Assembly: GCA_902510655.1 (NCBI GenBank)
Contig: CABXBY010000005.1
Location: 1 to 49,308 of the forward strand
Source: an uncultured Bacteroidota bacterium
Lineage (GTDB): Bacteria; Bacteroidota; Bacteroidia; Flavobacteriales; Flavobacteriaceae
Direction of reading: 5' to 3'
DNA length: 49,308 bases
A model generated the notes under the pieces. That model searched no databases, had not been told where the DNA came from, and worked only from the letters and a program-made list of their open reading frames with translations. Position numbers and translations under genes: made by a program. Shown one piece after another: positions 24,590 through 34,110 of the stretch. Every line of letters begins with the position of its first letter. The stretch's first letter is position 1.

Positions 24590-25717
24590 ATGAAATATTT
24601 AAAATACATAGGAATTGCTGCCCTGATTGGGGGAGTTTTATTTGCAACTGCTTTTTTTATTAAATCTAATAGCACCTCATCTATTGTCTATGATACTCAG
24701 ACTTTAATAACTGCTACAATTGAAGATAAAATTGTTGCAACTGGAAAAGTTTTGCCAGAAGATGAGGTAAATATAGTTCCACAAATTGCAGGAATAATTC
24801 AAGAGATTTTAGTTGAAGAAGGTGATGAGCTTTCTGCTGGAGATTTAATTGCAAGAATAAAAGTAGTTCCAAATGAACAGACACTTAATAGTGCAGAAGG
24901 AAGAGTGAAGAGCGCACAAATAGTATTAAAAAATTCTAAAATTGAGTTTGAAAGAAATAAAGCACTATTTTCTAAAGAAATTATTTCCGAGCAAGATTTC
25001 AATTCTGTAACACTTAGATACAATCAAGACATGCAAAATTTGTCTAATGCTAAAAGTGATTTACAAATAATTAAATTAGGATCATCTGGAGGATCTACAA
25101 TTACAAATACAAATGTTAGAGCTACTGTTTCAGGAACAATTTTAGAAATTCCTGTAAAGGAAGGAGATCAAGTAATTCAAGCCAATACATTTAATGCGGG
25201 TACTACTATAGCAACAATAGCTGATTTAGATAAAATGATTTTTGAAGGTCAAGTTGATGAAGGTGAAGTTGGTAAGCTCTCGGTTGATATGCCGCTGATA
25301 ATAACATTAGGAGCAATTGAAGGTAAGGAGTATGATGCTAAGCTTAAATTAATATCACCAAAAGGTACAGAAGTAGGAGGAGCTATTCAGTTTAAAATTG
25401 AAGGAGAAGTTTATTTAGATGATGAGTATGTAATTAGAGCAGGCTACAGTGCTAACGCTTCGATAGTTTCGGAAAGAAAAGTCGACGTAATTGCAATTAG
25501 TGAGGCCTTACTGCAATATGATTCAAAAACTAAAAAACCATATGTAGAAATTGAAACTTCTAATCAAAAATTTAAAAGACAAGATGTTAAATTAGGTATT
25601 TCTGATGGAGTTAATGCGGAGTTAATTTCAGGAGTTTCAAAAACTGATAAAATTAAAGTTTGGAATAAAACTGAACCAGATAAAAGAGGTGAGGTTGAAG
25701 ATAATGGATGGAATTAG
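24590..25717 (+). CDS. MacA-like periplasmic adaptor (membrane fusion protein)
   Basis: 375 residues. There is an N-terminal membrane anchor at about 5-24 with no lipobox. The first half of the lipoyl domain reads NIVPQIAGIIQEILVEEGDELSAGDLIARI, near 60-90. A helical hairpin covers about 100-155, and the second lipoyl half (TVSGTILEIPVKEGDQV) lies near 180-197. Beta-barrel and membrane-proximal domains run to the end. It links the inner-membrane permeases to the TolC-like channel encoded next. The hairpin is short, as in MacA-type adaptors and not RND types. Confidence 0.92.
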   Translation: MKYLKYIGIAALIGGVLFATAFFIKSNSTSSIVYDTQTLITATIEDKIVATGKVLPEDEVNIVPQIAGIIQEILVEEGDELSAGDLIARIKVVPNEQTLNSAEGRVKSAQIVLKNSKIEFERNKALFSKEIISEQDFNSVTLRYNQDMQNLSNAKSDLQIIKLGSSGGSTITNTNVRATVSGTILEIPVKEGDQVIQANTFNAGTTIATIADLDKMIFEGQVDEGEVGKLSVDMPLIITLGAIEGKEYDAKLKLISPKGTEVGGAIQFKIEGEVYLDDEYVIRAGYSANASIVSERKVDVIAISEALLQYDSKTKKPYVEIETSNQKFKRQDVKLGISDGVNAELISGVSKTDKIKVWNKTEPDKRGEVEDNGWN

Positions 25718-25739
25718 ACAATTAAAATCTAAAATAATT

Positions 25740-27158
25740 ATGAAAAAATTTGTAATAATATTTTTGGCTGTATTGTGTTCTGGGAATCAATATTCACAAG
25801 AACCATGGACTTTAGAAGCTTGCGTTAATAGAGCTTTAGAAATGAATATTTCGATCAAACAATCTCAGTTAGAATATGCAGGTTCAGAAATAGATAGAAA
25901 AGGTGCTATTGGAAACTTTCTTCCAAACATTAATATTGGAAGTAGTCATTCTTGGAATGTTGGTTTAAATCAAAATATTACAACTGGACTTTTAGAAAAT
26001 TTTACTACTCAATTTTCTTCAATGAATCTAAATTTAAATGTTAATTTATATAACGGGTTACAAAATGTAAAAAGATTACACAGGGCTAATTTAGCTATTT
26101 TGGCAAGTCAATATCAACTGGCGGATATGACAGAAAATGTTGCTCTTAGAGTAGCAAATTCATATTTACAGATACTATTTAGTAAAGAGTCTTTAGCTGT
26201 GCAAAAGTTACAATTGGAAATCACTAAAAAGGAGTTAACCAGAGTAAAAGAATTAGTAGATGGTGGAGTTGTCCCTAAGGGAGATGTGTATGAAATTGAG
26301 GCCAATTTAGCTTCTCAAGAAAAAAATGTAGTTGATGCTCAAAATGTATATTTTCTTTCAAAACTCGCTCTTGCTCAGCTTATTCTGATTGATGATTATG
26401 AAAACTTTGAAATTGCCAATGAGTCCTATGATATTCCCATCGCCAATATTTTAAATAAAACAGCGACTGAAATATTTAATTATGCGGTTGGAAATAAAAA
26501 GGATATAAAAATCAGTGAAACTAACGTAGAGATTGCTAAAAAAGATTTAGAACTTTCAAAATCTTTATTACAACCAAGACTTTCAGCATTTTATTCTTAC
26601 AGTACAAGAATCGGTTATAGTGATAGAGTAGTTCCAACTGGCGAATTTGGAACAAGTACTATTGGTTTTGTTGAGAGTACAAACGAAAAAGTTATCGCAC
26701 CCTTTCCAATTTATAAAAGTGAAAAACCATTGTCTTTTTCTGAGCAATTTGACTTAAATGCTGGTCAAAACTTTGGACTTAGTCTTTCTATTCCAATTTT
26801 AAATAATTTATCTAATAGAACAAATGTCGATAGAACTAAAGTAAATATTTTAAGAAGTATTAATTCTTTAGAGCAAAAGAAATTAGATTTAGAAAACACA
26901 GTAAATCAATCTTATAATGATGCTAAAGGTGCATACAAGGCATACGAAGCATCTCAAAAATTAGTATTAGCTAGAGAATCAGCTTTTGAATATGCACAAA
27001 GTAAATTTGAGGTTGGAGCTATGAACTCATTTGATTTTACTCAGGCAAAACAGAGATTTGAATTAGCACAGTCTGAACTCATTAGAACTAAATACGATTA
27101 TATTTTTAAACTTAAAGTGTTAGAATTTTATTTTGGAGTTCCAATTTCGGTAAATTAA
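25740..27158 (+). CDS. TolC family outer-membrane channel
   Basis: Start chosen at the ATG at 25740, which begins the signal peptide MKKFVIIFLAVLCSGNQYSQ; a further upstream start at 25689 would add 17 residues overlapping the adaptor gene. The mature protein has the TolC-family repeats: WTLEACVNRALEMNISIKQ at the start, long helices with ENVALRVANSYLQILF, and a second repeat with NVEIAKKDLELSKSLLQPRLSAFYSY. It forms the exit duct of the exporter encoded by the four preceding genes. Confidence 0.92.
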   Translation: MKKFVIIFLAVLCSGNQYSQEPWTLEACVNRALEMNISIKQSQLEYAGSEIDRKGAIGNFLPNINIGSSHSWNVGLNQNITTGLLENFTTQFSSMNLNLNVNLYNGLQNVKRLHRANLAILASQYQLADMTENVALRVANSYLQILFSKESLAVQKLQLEITKKELTRVKELVDGGVVPKGDVYEIEANLASQEKNVVDAQNVYFLSKLALAQLILIDDYENFEIANESYDIPIANILNKTATEIFNYAVGNKKDIKISETNVEIAKKDLELSKSLLQPRLSAFYSYSTRIGYSDRVVPTGEFGTSTIGFVESTNEKVIAPFPIYKSEKPLSFSEQFDLNAGQNFGLSLSIPILNNLSNRTNVDRTKVNILRSINSLEQKKLDLENTVNQSYNDAKGAYKAYEASQKLVLARESAFEYAQSKFEVGAMNSFDFTQAKQRFELAQSELIRTKYDYIFKLKVLEFYFGVPISVN

Positions 27159-27836
27159 ATGTCATATATTTTAAATATAGAATCCTCTTCCACTAACTGT
27201 TCTATTTCATTATCTAAAAACGGTGAATTAATTTCTGTAAAGGAAAAAAATGACGAAAAATATTCTCACTCAACTAAGCTTCACTCTTATATAAATGAAG
27301 TGATTAGCGACTCAAGTATAACTCTTAAAGAGTTATCAGCTATAGCAGTAAGTAAGGGTCCAGGATCTTATACAGGACTTAGGATTGGTGTAGCTGCCGC
27401 TAAAGGATTATGTTTTTCATTAGATATTCCATTAATATCAGTTTCAACTCTTCTTATTTTATCAAAACAAATTAAAATAAGCTCAGGACTAATAATACCA
27501 GTTTTAGATGCCAGAAGAAATGAAGTTTATTCAGCTATTTATGATGTTAATTACAATTTAGTTAAAGAAGAGACCCCAGAAATAATTGATAACAAATCAT
27601 TTGATAATTATTCAAAGGATAATCAGTTATATTTTATAGGAAGTGGTCAGCAAAAATGTAGAGAACTGATAGAATCTAACAATAATCTGATTTTCCATGA
27701 TAAAGAAACTTTACCATCTTCAAAACAAATGGCAGACATTTCTTACCAAAAATTTTTAAGTTCTGACTTTGAAGACCTTGCTTATTTTGAACCAGCCTAT
27801 TTAAAGAATTTTATTTTAGATAGCATTAACCGTTAA
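27159..27836 (+). CDS. tsaB: tRNA threonylcarbamoyladenosine biosynthesis protein TsaB
   Basis: Partner of TsaD in making t6A37 in ANN-decoding tRNAs. The 225-residue product opens with ILNIESSSTNCSISLS and carries the ASKHA-fold motif AVSKGPGSYTGLRIGVAAAKGL near 64-85, the best signature of TsaB. It begins on the base after the TolC stop, so it rides at the end of the exporter operon. Its last 11 bases overlap the convergent NifU-type gene. Confidence 0.93.
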   Translation: MSYILNIESSSTNCSISLSKNGELISVKEKNDEKYSHSTKLHSYINEVISDSSITLKELSAIAVSKGPGSYTGLRIGVAAAKGLCFSLDIPLISVSTLLILSKQIKISSGLIIPVLDARRNEVYSAIYDVNYNLVKEETPEIIDNKSFDNYSKDNQLYFIGSGQQKCRELIESNNNLIFHDKETLPSSKQMADISYQKFLSSDFEDLAYFEPAYLKNFILDSINR

Positions 27837-28707
27837 CAGCGTTAACCTCGGATATTTTTCCAGGTAACATGTCTTTTAACATAGTCTCAATACCACTTTT
27901 TAATGTAACTGTTGAGGAAGGACATCCACTACATGCACCCTGAAGAATTACATTAACTTTTTGCGTATTTGCATCATATGATTCGAACAGAATATTACCA
28001 CCATCGGATGTAACAGCTGGTTTAATATTTTCATCGATAATTTTAATGATTTCTTTTGAAATATCATCAAACTCAATATTTGAATTTGTTTTTACATTAT
28101 TTTTAATTCTGTCCTCAAAAACGATAGTATTATTATCTTGAATAAAAGATCGAATAAATTCTCTTACATCCATTACATTTTCGTCCCAATTGTTTCCTGG
28201 GTTTTGAATTAATGAAACAAAATTAAAATCAAAGAAAACTTCTTTTACAAATTCAAAACCAAATAGCGATTTGGCAAGTGGAGAATCTTTAGTTTCATCA
28301 ATTGATTTAAATTCGAATACATTGTCCACAATTTTTTTATTTACTACAAATTTCATAGCATTTGGATTGGGAGTGCTTTCAGCGTAAACTGTAACAGGTG
28401 AAACTTTTTTTATTTCATTTTTACTAACTAATCCTCCTTTATTCAAAAATTCCTCTAACTGAGAACAAAGCTCTTCTTGGACATCTTCCCATTTTAATAT
28501 ATTTAGCTTTTCAATATAAACTGAATGTTTATTTAAAGTAACTTTTTTTATAAATGGCAAATAAAATATTTGTTGTATTAGTGGAAATTCTATAGTCTCT
28601 TCAATTTTATTAAATTCAATTCTCTTTTCAGATAAAAATATGTTTGAATAAAATTCGAGCTCTTCTTCTCTACTAGTCTCTTTAAATTTAATTATATATT
28701 TTTCCAT
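27826..28707 (-). CDS. NfuA-like Fe-S carrier with NifU C-terminal domain
   Basis: Delivers iron-sulfur clusters to target proteins. It is 293 residues. Residues about 106-190 are a scaffold-type Nfu N-terminal domain (STPNPNAMKFVVNK at 111-124). Residues about 212-290 are the NifU domain with SDGGNI and the cluster ligands Cys259 and Cys262 in GACSGCPSST. The first 100 residues look like a degenerate copy of the same N-terminal fold (PFIKKVTLNKHSVYIEK near 51-67). It lies two bases upstream of nothing but its own operon partner murI and overlaps tsaB tail to tail. Confidence 0.9.
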   Translation of the reverse strand: MEKYIIKFKETSREEELEFYSNIFLSEKRIEFNKIEETIEFPLIQQIFYLPFIKKVTLNKHSVYIEKLNILKWEDVQEELCSQLEEFLNKGGLVSKNEIKKVSPVTVYAESTPNPNAMKFVVNKKIVDNVFEFKSIDETKDSPLAKSLFGFEFVKEVFFDFNFVSLIQNPGNNWDENVMDVREFIRSFIQDNNTIVFEDRIKNNVKTNSNIEFDDISKEIIKIIDENIKPAVTSDGGNILFESYDANTQKVNVILQGACSGCPSSTVTLKSGIETMLKDMLPGKISEVNAVNG

Positions 28708-28708
28708 T

Positions 28709-29479
28709 TTATATGATGTTTATTTTAAAATTATCAGTTAATATTTTTTTTAATGAATTATCACTCCCGTTACAATAAAAATTATAAGTCGGATTTGTAT
28801 TGTTTCCTACTATATTATTATCCATTATTATTTTTTTAGTTTGTTTAGCAATAGCTTCACCGCTTTCAAGAATTTTAACATTACCGGGCAAGATTTTTTT
28901 TATACTATCATTAATTAACGGAAAATGAGTACATCCTAAAACTAAATGGTCAATATTTGATTTAATCATTGGATTTAAAAATTTTATAAGTAATTTTTCA
29001 ATTTCTGTACCATTTAAAATTCCATTTTCAATCATCTCTACTAAACCGTCACCATTCTTTTCAATTATCTTGATTTTAGAACAATAATCATTGGAGGTGA
29101 TCCCAAATAAATTACTATTAAGAGTGCCTTTAGTTGCTAATACACCTATATTTCCTGTTTTGGTATTTGTAGCCGCTGGTTTTATCGCTGGTTCTACACC
29201 AACAAATGGGGTTTTAAAAGACTTTCTTAGCAAAGAGATGCAGTTTGTGGTAGCTGTATTACAAGCTACTATAATTATTTTACAACCTTTATTTAATAAC
29301 CATTCACTGTTTTTTAAACTTAAAGTTTGAATTTCTTTCTTTGATTTATTTCCGTAAGGAGAATTGAGATTATCAGAAAAATATAAAAAGTTTTCTTTTG
29401 GCAACAATTTTTTAACTGATTTGAAAATTGTCACCCCACCAATTCCAGAATCGAAAATACCAATTGGTGCATTATTCAT
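28709..29479 (-). CDS. murI: Glutamate racemase
   Basis: Makes D-glutamate for peptidoglycan. The 256-residue product begins PIGIFDSGIGGVTIFKSV, and the two catalytic cysteines are present: Cys73 in VACNTATTN and Cys183 in LGCTHFPL. The substrate-binding PYGNKS segment follows residue 40. It is the last but one gene of the minus-strand envelope block; a strong terminator for the upstream ompH genes lies 12 bases before its ATG, so murI and the NfuA-like gene need their own promoter or read-through. I could not identify a clear promoter. Confidence 0.94.
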   Translation of the reverse strand: MNNAPIGIFDSGIGGVTIFKSVKKLLPKENFLYFSDNLNSPYGNKSKKEIQTLSLKNSEWLLNKGCKIIIVACNTATTNCISLLRKSFKTPFVGVEPAIKPAATNTKTGNIGVLATKGTLNSNLFGITSNDYCSKIKIIEKNGDGLVEMIENGILNGTEIEKLLIKFLNPMIKSNIDHLVLGCTHFPLINDSIKKILPGNVKILESGEAIAKQTKKIIMDNNIVGNNTNPTYNFYCNGSDNSLKKILTDNFKINII

Positions 29480-29490
29480 ATTATAAAAAT

Positions 29491-29523
29491 AAAAAAAAAC
29501 TACCTAATATGATTAGGTAGTTT
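29491..29523 (-). terminator. Rho-independent terminator after ompH
   Basis: A perfect 12-bp stem (29497-29508 with 29512-29523) around a 3-base loop; on the minus strand it runs into nine T residues (29491-29499). It ends the nadK-to-ompH transcription unit just before murI. The plus-strand side lacks a U-tract, so it works in the minus direction only. Confidence 0.88.
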
Positions 29524-29549
29524 GATATGGTATAAATTGTTAAAATTTA

Positions 29550-30056
29550 TTAAAATCCTAATTCTTTTTTAACGTCTTCGATTAAGTCTTTTCCGTCAGA
29601 AAGAATTAGACTTCCGCCCTGAGTACCGTCAATAACATAATCATAACCCTGAGCTCTAGCTATTTTTTGTATTGCAGCTCTGGCTTTTTCGATTAATGGC
29701 TTTAATAAATCTGCTTGTTTCTTTTGAACATCTTGAGATGCAGTTTGTTGATATTGCTGAATATTTTGCTCCATTCCAGCTAATTCTTTTTGACGCGCTT
29801 GGTTTGTAACATCTGTTTGGTTTTGTGCATCAGCTGAATACGTCTGTAACTTAGTTTGATATTCTTTCATGGAGGCATCAATTTCAGTAGCATAAGTTTT
29901 TTGAAGTTTTTCAAGTTGAGCTTGTGCTTCTTTAACTTCTGGCATTTCACTAATTAATGACTGACTGTCAATGTGTGCAATTTTACTTTGTGCAGTAACA
30001 GAAACTGTTACAAATAATAATAAAACTACTGCTGTTAATTTTTTAAAAGTTTTCAT
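29550..30056 (-). CDS. OmpH/Skp family periplasmic chaperone 1
   Basis: 168 residues with a signal peptide (1-22, ending SVTAQ), then an Skp-like core. The core begins SKIAHIDSQSLISEMPEVKEAQAQLEKLQ. A long coiled coil rich in Gln, Lys and Ala covers about 40-130, and the C-terminal strand reads ARAQGYDYVIDGTQGG. Skp trimers hold unfolded outer-membrane proteins in the periplasm for BamA. It lies 22 bases after a second, longer Skp paralogue and next to bamA, which fits this role. Confidence 0.92.
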   Translation of the reverse strand: MKTFKKLTAVVLLLFVTVSVTAQSKIAHIDSQSLISEMPEVKEAQAQLEKLQKTYATEIDASMKEYQTKLQTYSADAQNQTDVTNQARQKELAGMEQNIQQYQQTASQDVQKKQADLLKPLIEKARAAIQKIARAQGYDYVIDGTQGGSLILSDGKDLIEDVKKELGF

Positions 30057-30078
30057 TTTTTTGAACTTTAATTTAGGG

Positions 30079-30810
30079 TTATTTTCTTCTTCTTAATTCT
30101 AAAAGACTATCTCTTTTTCTTTGATAGGCTTTTCTTTTTTCTTCTTTTTGTTTTAAAAGTAATTCTCTTCTTGTTTTAATTTCTTCAGCTTTTTTTAACT
30201 TTTTTTCTTCTAATTCTTTCTTTTTTTCTTCTAGTTCTGGGTTAAAACTTTCATCACTAAATTCGAGATTTAACTTTTCTAATTTTTCAGATCTTAAAAT
30301 ATTTTTTAAAACCAGGTCGCTAATATCGTATTTTTTTTCGGAATATAGAACAATTGCATCAGCAGATTGATCAAATATTTTATCAAATTTTTTTTGTTTA
30401 GCTATAGATTGAACAACATTTAAAACTTGATCTTGAATAGGTTTAATTAATAAAAGTTCTTGAACCACCCAATCTCCATTAACTCCAAACCGTTTTTCCT
30501 TGTAGTCATTCATTTGTTTTATCTCAAAATCGATTTCTGACTCTCTGTCTTCAACTAAGTCTTTTGTTAGTAATGGCCTTTCAATCTCTAAACTATCTTT
30601 GAGATTGTTTATGAAATTTGATTTTAAATCAATTTCTTTCTTCCATTCCTCAATTTTTTCTTCTAATTGTTCACTAGCTTTTGTGTAATCTTCCATTTTT
30701 GACAAAATATACTCCATGTCAATTATACCTATTCTTTCACTTTTTTGTGAAAAAGATAGTTGAACAGAAAGTATAAGAATCAGAAAGAAATATAAGAATT
30801 TACTTTTCAT
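30079..30810 (-). CDS. OmpH/Skp family periplasmic chaperone 2
   Basis: Start chosen at the ATG at 30810 because it opens the signal peptide MKSKFLYFFLILILSVQLSFSQ; a longer reading from 30879 would run into bamA. The 243-residue product has the Skp opening KSERIGIIDMEYILSKMEDY, a coiled coil, and a long C-terminal Glu/Lys/Arg-rich extension (about 175-243, ending LRRRK) that the neighbouring paralogue lacks. The charged tail is probably an extended helix. It is the second chaperone for the BamA client pathway. Confidence 0.9.
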   Translation of the reverse strand: MKSKFLYFFLILILSVQLSFSQKSERIGIIDMEYILSKMEDYTKASEQLEEKIEEWKKEIDLKSNFINNLKDSLEIERPLLTKDLVEDRESEIDFEIKQMNDYKEKRFGVNGDWVVQELLLIKPIQDQVLNVVQSIAKQKKFDKIFDQSADAIVLYSEKKYDISDLVLKNILRSEKLEKLNLEFSDESFNPELEEKKKELEEKKLKKAEEIKTRRELLLKQKEEKRKAYQRKRDSLLELRRRK

Positions 30811-30842
30811 TACACTAATCAATATATTAAATATAAGAATTT

Positions 30843-33428
30843 TTAAAAGTTCTGTCCGATCACAAAGTGTGTTTCCCAACCGTGAGCATTAAGATCTCCT
30901 GCAAATTGACTATCAAATCCATATCCAAAGTCGATTCCAAGAAGTCCAAATGCTGGCATAAAAATACGTATTCCAAGACCTGCTGATCGTTTAGCATTGA
31001 AAGGGTTAAATTCTCTAAAACTATCATAACCATTCCCAGATTCAAGAAATGTTAATGCAAATATTGAAGCGCTTGGTTTTAAAGTTATTGGATATCTTAA
31101 TTCTAATGAAAATTTATTGTAAATAGTAGATCCATCTTGGCTTGATAACGATTGGTTTGTATATCCTCTTAGTGCGACAGTTTCTCTACCGTCCATCGCG
31201 TATTGAGACATTCCGTCTCCACCTAAGTAAAACCTATCAAAAGGAATAATTCCTCTTTTATTGTTGTAAGCTCCCAAAAATCCAAATTCTGCATGTGTTT
31301 TTAAAACAAATTTGTCAATTAATCTGGTATACCATGTGCCGTTAAACTTAACTTTATAAAACTCTAACCACTTAAATTTTTCTTGATCAATTTTAGCTTG
31401 GTCAGGTTCACCGTCTTCATTTTGGAATTCTGCTTGATTTTCTAAATCATCATAATCAACGTTGTTAAATAAAGAATAAGGTAATGAGAGTTTTGCACTT
31501 ATTGCAAATTGAGATCCACCTAATGGAAAAACTGGGTTTACAAAAGTATTGTCTCTTGCTAGAATAACTTGATAAAAAATATTATTTGATTTACCATCAC
31601 CAAAAGTAAATAAACCTGTGTAATAATTACTTAAATTATAGTATTGATAGCCTATGGATTGACTAAGCTGAAAATAATCATCAGGAACTCTTAATTTTTT
31701 TGCAAGCCCTATTTGTGCTCCAGTTATTTCAAAAAATTGATTTTTGTTCGCTTGACCCGTGAAGTAATCATATCTAAACTGCTTTGTTCTTGAAACTGAT
31801 GTTGAAAAAGAAACAGGTTGTCTGCCACCAAGCCAAGGTTCGGAAAAAGAAAAACTGGCAGTATTATAAAATCTATTAGCTTGAAGCCTTAGCGATAGAG
31901 CTTGACCATCTCCCATTGGAAGAGGTTTGTATGCTGATTTATCTTTTAATCCTCTAACAGAGAAATTATTAAATGATAATCCTAAAGTTCCAATGAAGCC
32001 ACCACCACCATAACCTCCTTGTAATTCCACTTGACTAGCCCCTTTTTCTACAAGACCATATTCGATGTCAACAGTTCCTGCATTTGGATCAACATTTTTA
32101 AAATCTGGACTGATTTGTTCAGGATCAAAAAATCCCATTTGACCAAGTTCTCTTACTGTTCTAACAATTTGAGATTTACTGTAAATATTTCCAGGCTTAG
32201 TTCTTAATTCACGATAAATAACATGATCATTAGTCCTAGTGTTTCCAACAACAGTTATCTTGTTAAAATAAGCAGGCTTTCCTTCAACAACTCTAATTTC
32301 AAAATTTATAGTATCATTTTCAACAGAAACTTCAACAGGATTAATATTAGAAAATAAATATCCGTTGTTTTGGTATAAATTTGATAAATCTTCACCATCA
32401 GGTTTTGTATTGTCGGATATTCTTTTCTTTAATAAAACACCATTGTAAGTATCTCCCTTGAAAAGACCCAAAGCTCTTGAAAGCTGTGCATCTGAATAGA
32501 CTGAATTACCAAGAAATGAAATATCTCCAAAATAATACTTATTACCCTCTTGTAAATCAATATTAATTGTTATTTTATTTTTATAAGTAATAACAGAGTC
32601 TGTTATTATTCTAGCGTCACGATAACCTTTTTCTTTGTAAAAATCTATTATAGATGTTAAGTCTTCTTTATATTCTTTTTCAATGAATTTTGACTTTTTC
32701 CAAAACCTTCCAAATAGTTTTGTTTTAGTCTTTTTCATCTTCTTTTTTAACTTAGAAGATTTTGTAATTTCATTTCCAGTAAAATTAATCTGGTCAATTT
32801 TAACTCTGTCCCCAAGGTCAACTTTAATTAACATTTTACTGAAATTAACTTCACTTGAATCCGGCAATATATTTATTGAAACTTTAGTGTTTAAAAAACC
32901 GTCTTTTTTATATTTATTTATAATATAATTTTTAGTAGTTTTTATAAAATTTTCAGTAATTTTCTTTCCTTTCTTAAGTTCAGTTTCTGAAACTATAGTT
33001 TCGATTTTTGATTTTTTTAATCCGGTAATTTTGAATTCTGAAAGAGTAGGTAACTCTATAATATCTATTTGTATACTTGCTTCTCCATTTTGAACATTAG
33101 TAAGATAAAAATTTATATCACTAAATAAATCTAGTTTCCAAAGTTTACTTATTATAGCACTTATTTCTTCGCCTGGAATTCTAATTTTCTGCCCTTCTTT
33201 AAGCCCAGTGTAGGTAATTACTGTTTGTTCATTAAAGTTTTTAAGGCCTGATACCGATACATCTTTTAGAATGTATTCATTTCCTTTAATGTACGGGGTT
33301 TCTTGAGCAACAGAATTTAAACTTAATAATGCAATTAAAAATATTAATAAATAATTAATACTGCTAACAAGACTTTTTTTCTTACTAATTAATTTTTCCA
33401 AATCTTCTTTCTCTTTTTTGGTAATCAT
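30843..33428 (-). CDS. bamA: Outer-membrane protein assembly factor BamA
   Basis: Central barrel of the BAM complex, which inserts outer-membrane proteins. 861 residues. After an N-terminal stretch with a hydrophobic signal segment ending NSVAQ, POTRA domains (about 45-440) begin YILKDVSVSGLKNFNE and include the typical GNTRTNDHVIYRELRTKPG near 395. A 16-strand barrel follows, with SLSSQDGSTIYNKFSLELRYPI near the end and the family C-terminus ending in Phe (VIGQNF). The ATG lies inside uppS (44-base overlap). A TTG start nine codons downstream would also keep the signal segment. Confidence 0.95.
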   Translation of the reverse strand: MITKKEKEDLEKLISKKKSLVSSINYLLIFLIALLSLNSVAQETPYIKGNEYILKDVSVSGLKNFNEQTVITYTGLKEGQKIRIPGEEISAIISKLWKLDLFSDINFYLTNVQNGEASIQIDIIELPTLSEFKITGLKKSKIETIVSETELKKGKKITENFIKTTKNYIINKYKKDGFLNTKVSINILPDSSEVNFSKMLIKVDLGDRVKIDQINFTGNEITKSSKLKKKMKKTKTKLFGRFWKKSKFIEKEYKEDLTSIIDFYKEKGYRDARIITDSVITYKNKITINIDLQEGNKYYFGDISFLGNSVYSDAQLSRALGLFKGDTYNGVLLKKRISDNTKPDGEDLSNLYQNNGYLFSNINPVEVSVENDTINFEIRVVEGKPAYFNKITVVGNTRTNDHVIYRELRTKPGNIYSKSQIVRTVRELGQMGFFDPEQISPDFKNVDPNAGTVDIEYGLVEKGASQVELQGGYGGGGFIGTLGLSFNNFSVRGLKDKSAYKPLPMGDGQALSLRLQANRFYNTASFSFSEPWLGGRQPVSFSTSVSRTKQFRYDYFTGQANKNQFFEITGAQIGLAKKLRVPDDYFQLSQSIGYQYYNLSNYYTGLFTFGDGKSNNIFYQVILARDNTFVNPVFPLGGSQFAISAKLSLPYSLFNNVDYDDLENQAEFQNEDGEPDQAKIDQEKFKWLEFYKVKFNGTWYTRLIDKFVLKTHAEFGFLGAYNNKRGIIPFDRFYLGGDGMSQYAMDGRETVALRGYTNQSLSSQDGSTIYNKFSLELRYPITLKPSASIFALTFLESGNGYDSFREFNPFNAKRSAGLGIRIFMPAFGLLGIDFGYGFDSQFAGDLNAHGWETHFVIGQNF

Positions 33429-34104
33429 CCAAAGCTTCTATAAAATTTTCTTTTTTAAAATCAGGCCAAAGCACGTCAGTAAAATACATTTCAGCATAAG
33501 CTATTTGCCAAAGTAAAAAATTACTAACTCTCTTTTCACCACCTGTTCTTATCAAAAAATCAACGCTCGGTAAATTTCGGGTGTAAAGATGCTCATTTAT
33601 TATGTTTTCATCAATATTTTTTTCAGAAATTATGTTATTTTTAACTTTATTTGAAACTTCTCTGATAGCATTTACAATTTCTTGTTTAGATCCGTAGCTA
33701 ATTGCCAGATTTAAATTAAGTTTTTTATTGCTTTTTGTTTCACTAATAATGCCCTTTAGTTTTGACTTAGGTTTTTCTTTTAACTTTTCTAAATTTCCAA
33801 TAACACTTAATTTAATTCCTTTATCAATTAGATTTAATCTTTCCTTTTCTAATGAATAAACTAATAAATCCATAAGCGCACTAACCTCATATTTAGGTCT
33901 ATTCCAGTTTTCAGTTGAAAAAACATAAAGAGTTAGATTTTTAATTCCAAGTTTCATAGATTGATCTATACAATCTCTAACAGACTTAGTCCCGTTTTCG
34001 TGACCAAAAGCTCTTTTTTTACCTATTTTTTTTGCCCATCTTCCGTTACCGTCCATAATTATAGCTACGTGGTTAGGTAAGTGAGTAAAATCTTCTTTAT
34101 TCAT
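33385..34104 (-). CDS. uppS: Undecaprenyl diphosphate synthase
   Basis: cis-Prenyltransferase that builds the C55 lipid carrier for peptidoglycan and surface polysaccharides. The 239-residue product has the pyrophosphate-binding Asp18 in IIMDGNGRWAKK, the FSTENWNRP motif near 75-83 and RTGGEKRVSNFLLWQ..YAE near 190-205. Its 3' end overlaps bamA by 44 bases and its start is seven bases after the DUF6089 stop. One of the best-supported calls in the window. Confidence 0.96.
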   Translation of the reverse strand: MNKEDFTHLPNHVAIIMDGNGRWAKKIGKKRAFGHENGTKSVRDCIDQSMKLGIKNLTLYVFSTENWNRPKYEVSALMDLLVYSLEKERLNLIDKGIKLSVIGNLEKLKEKPKSKLKGIISETKSNKKLNLNLAISYGSKQEIVNAIREVSNKVKNNIISEKNIDENIINEHLYTRNLPSVDFLIRTGGEKRVSNFLLWQIAYAEMYFTDVLWPDFKKENFIEALDDYQKRERRFGKIN

Positions 34105-34110
34105 AATCTT

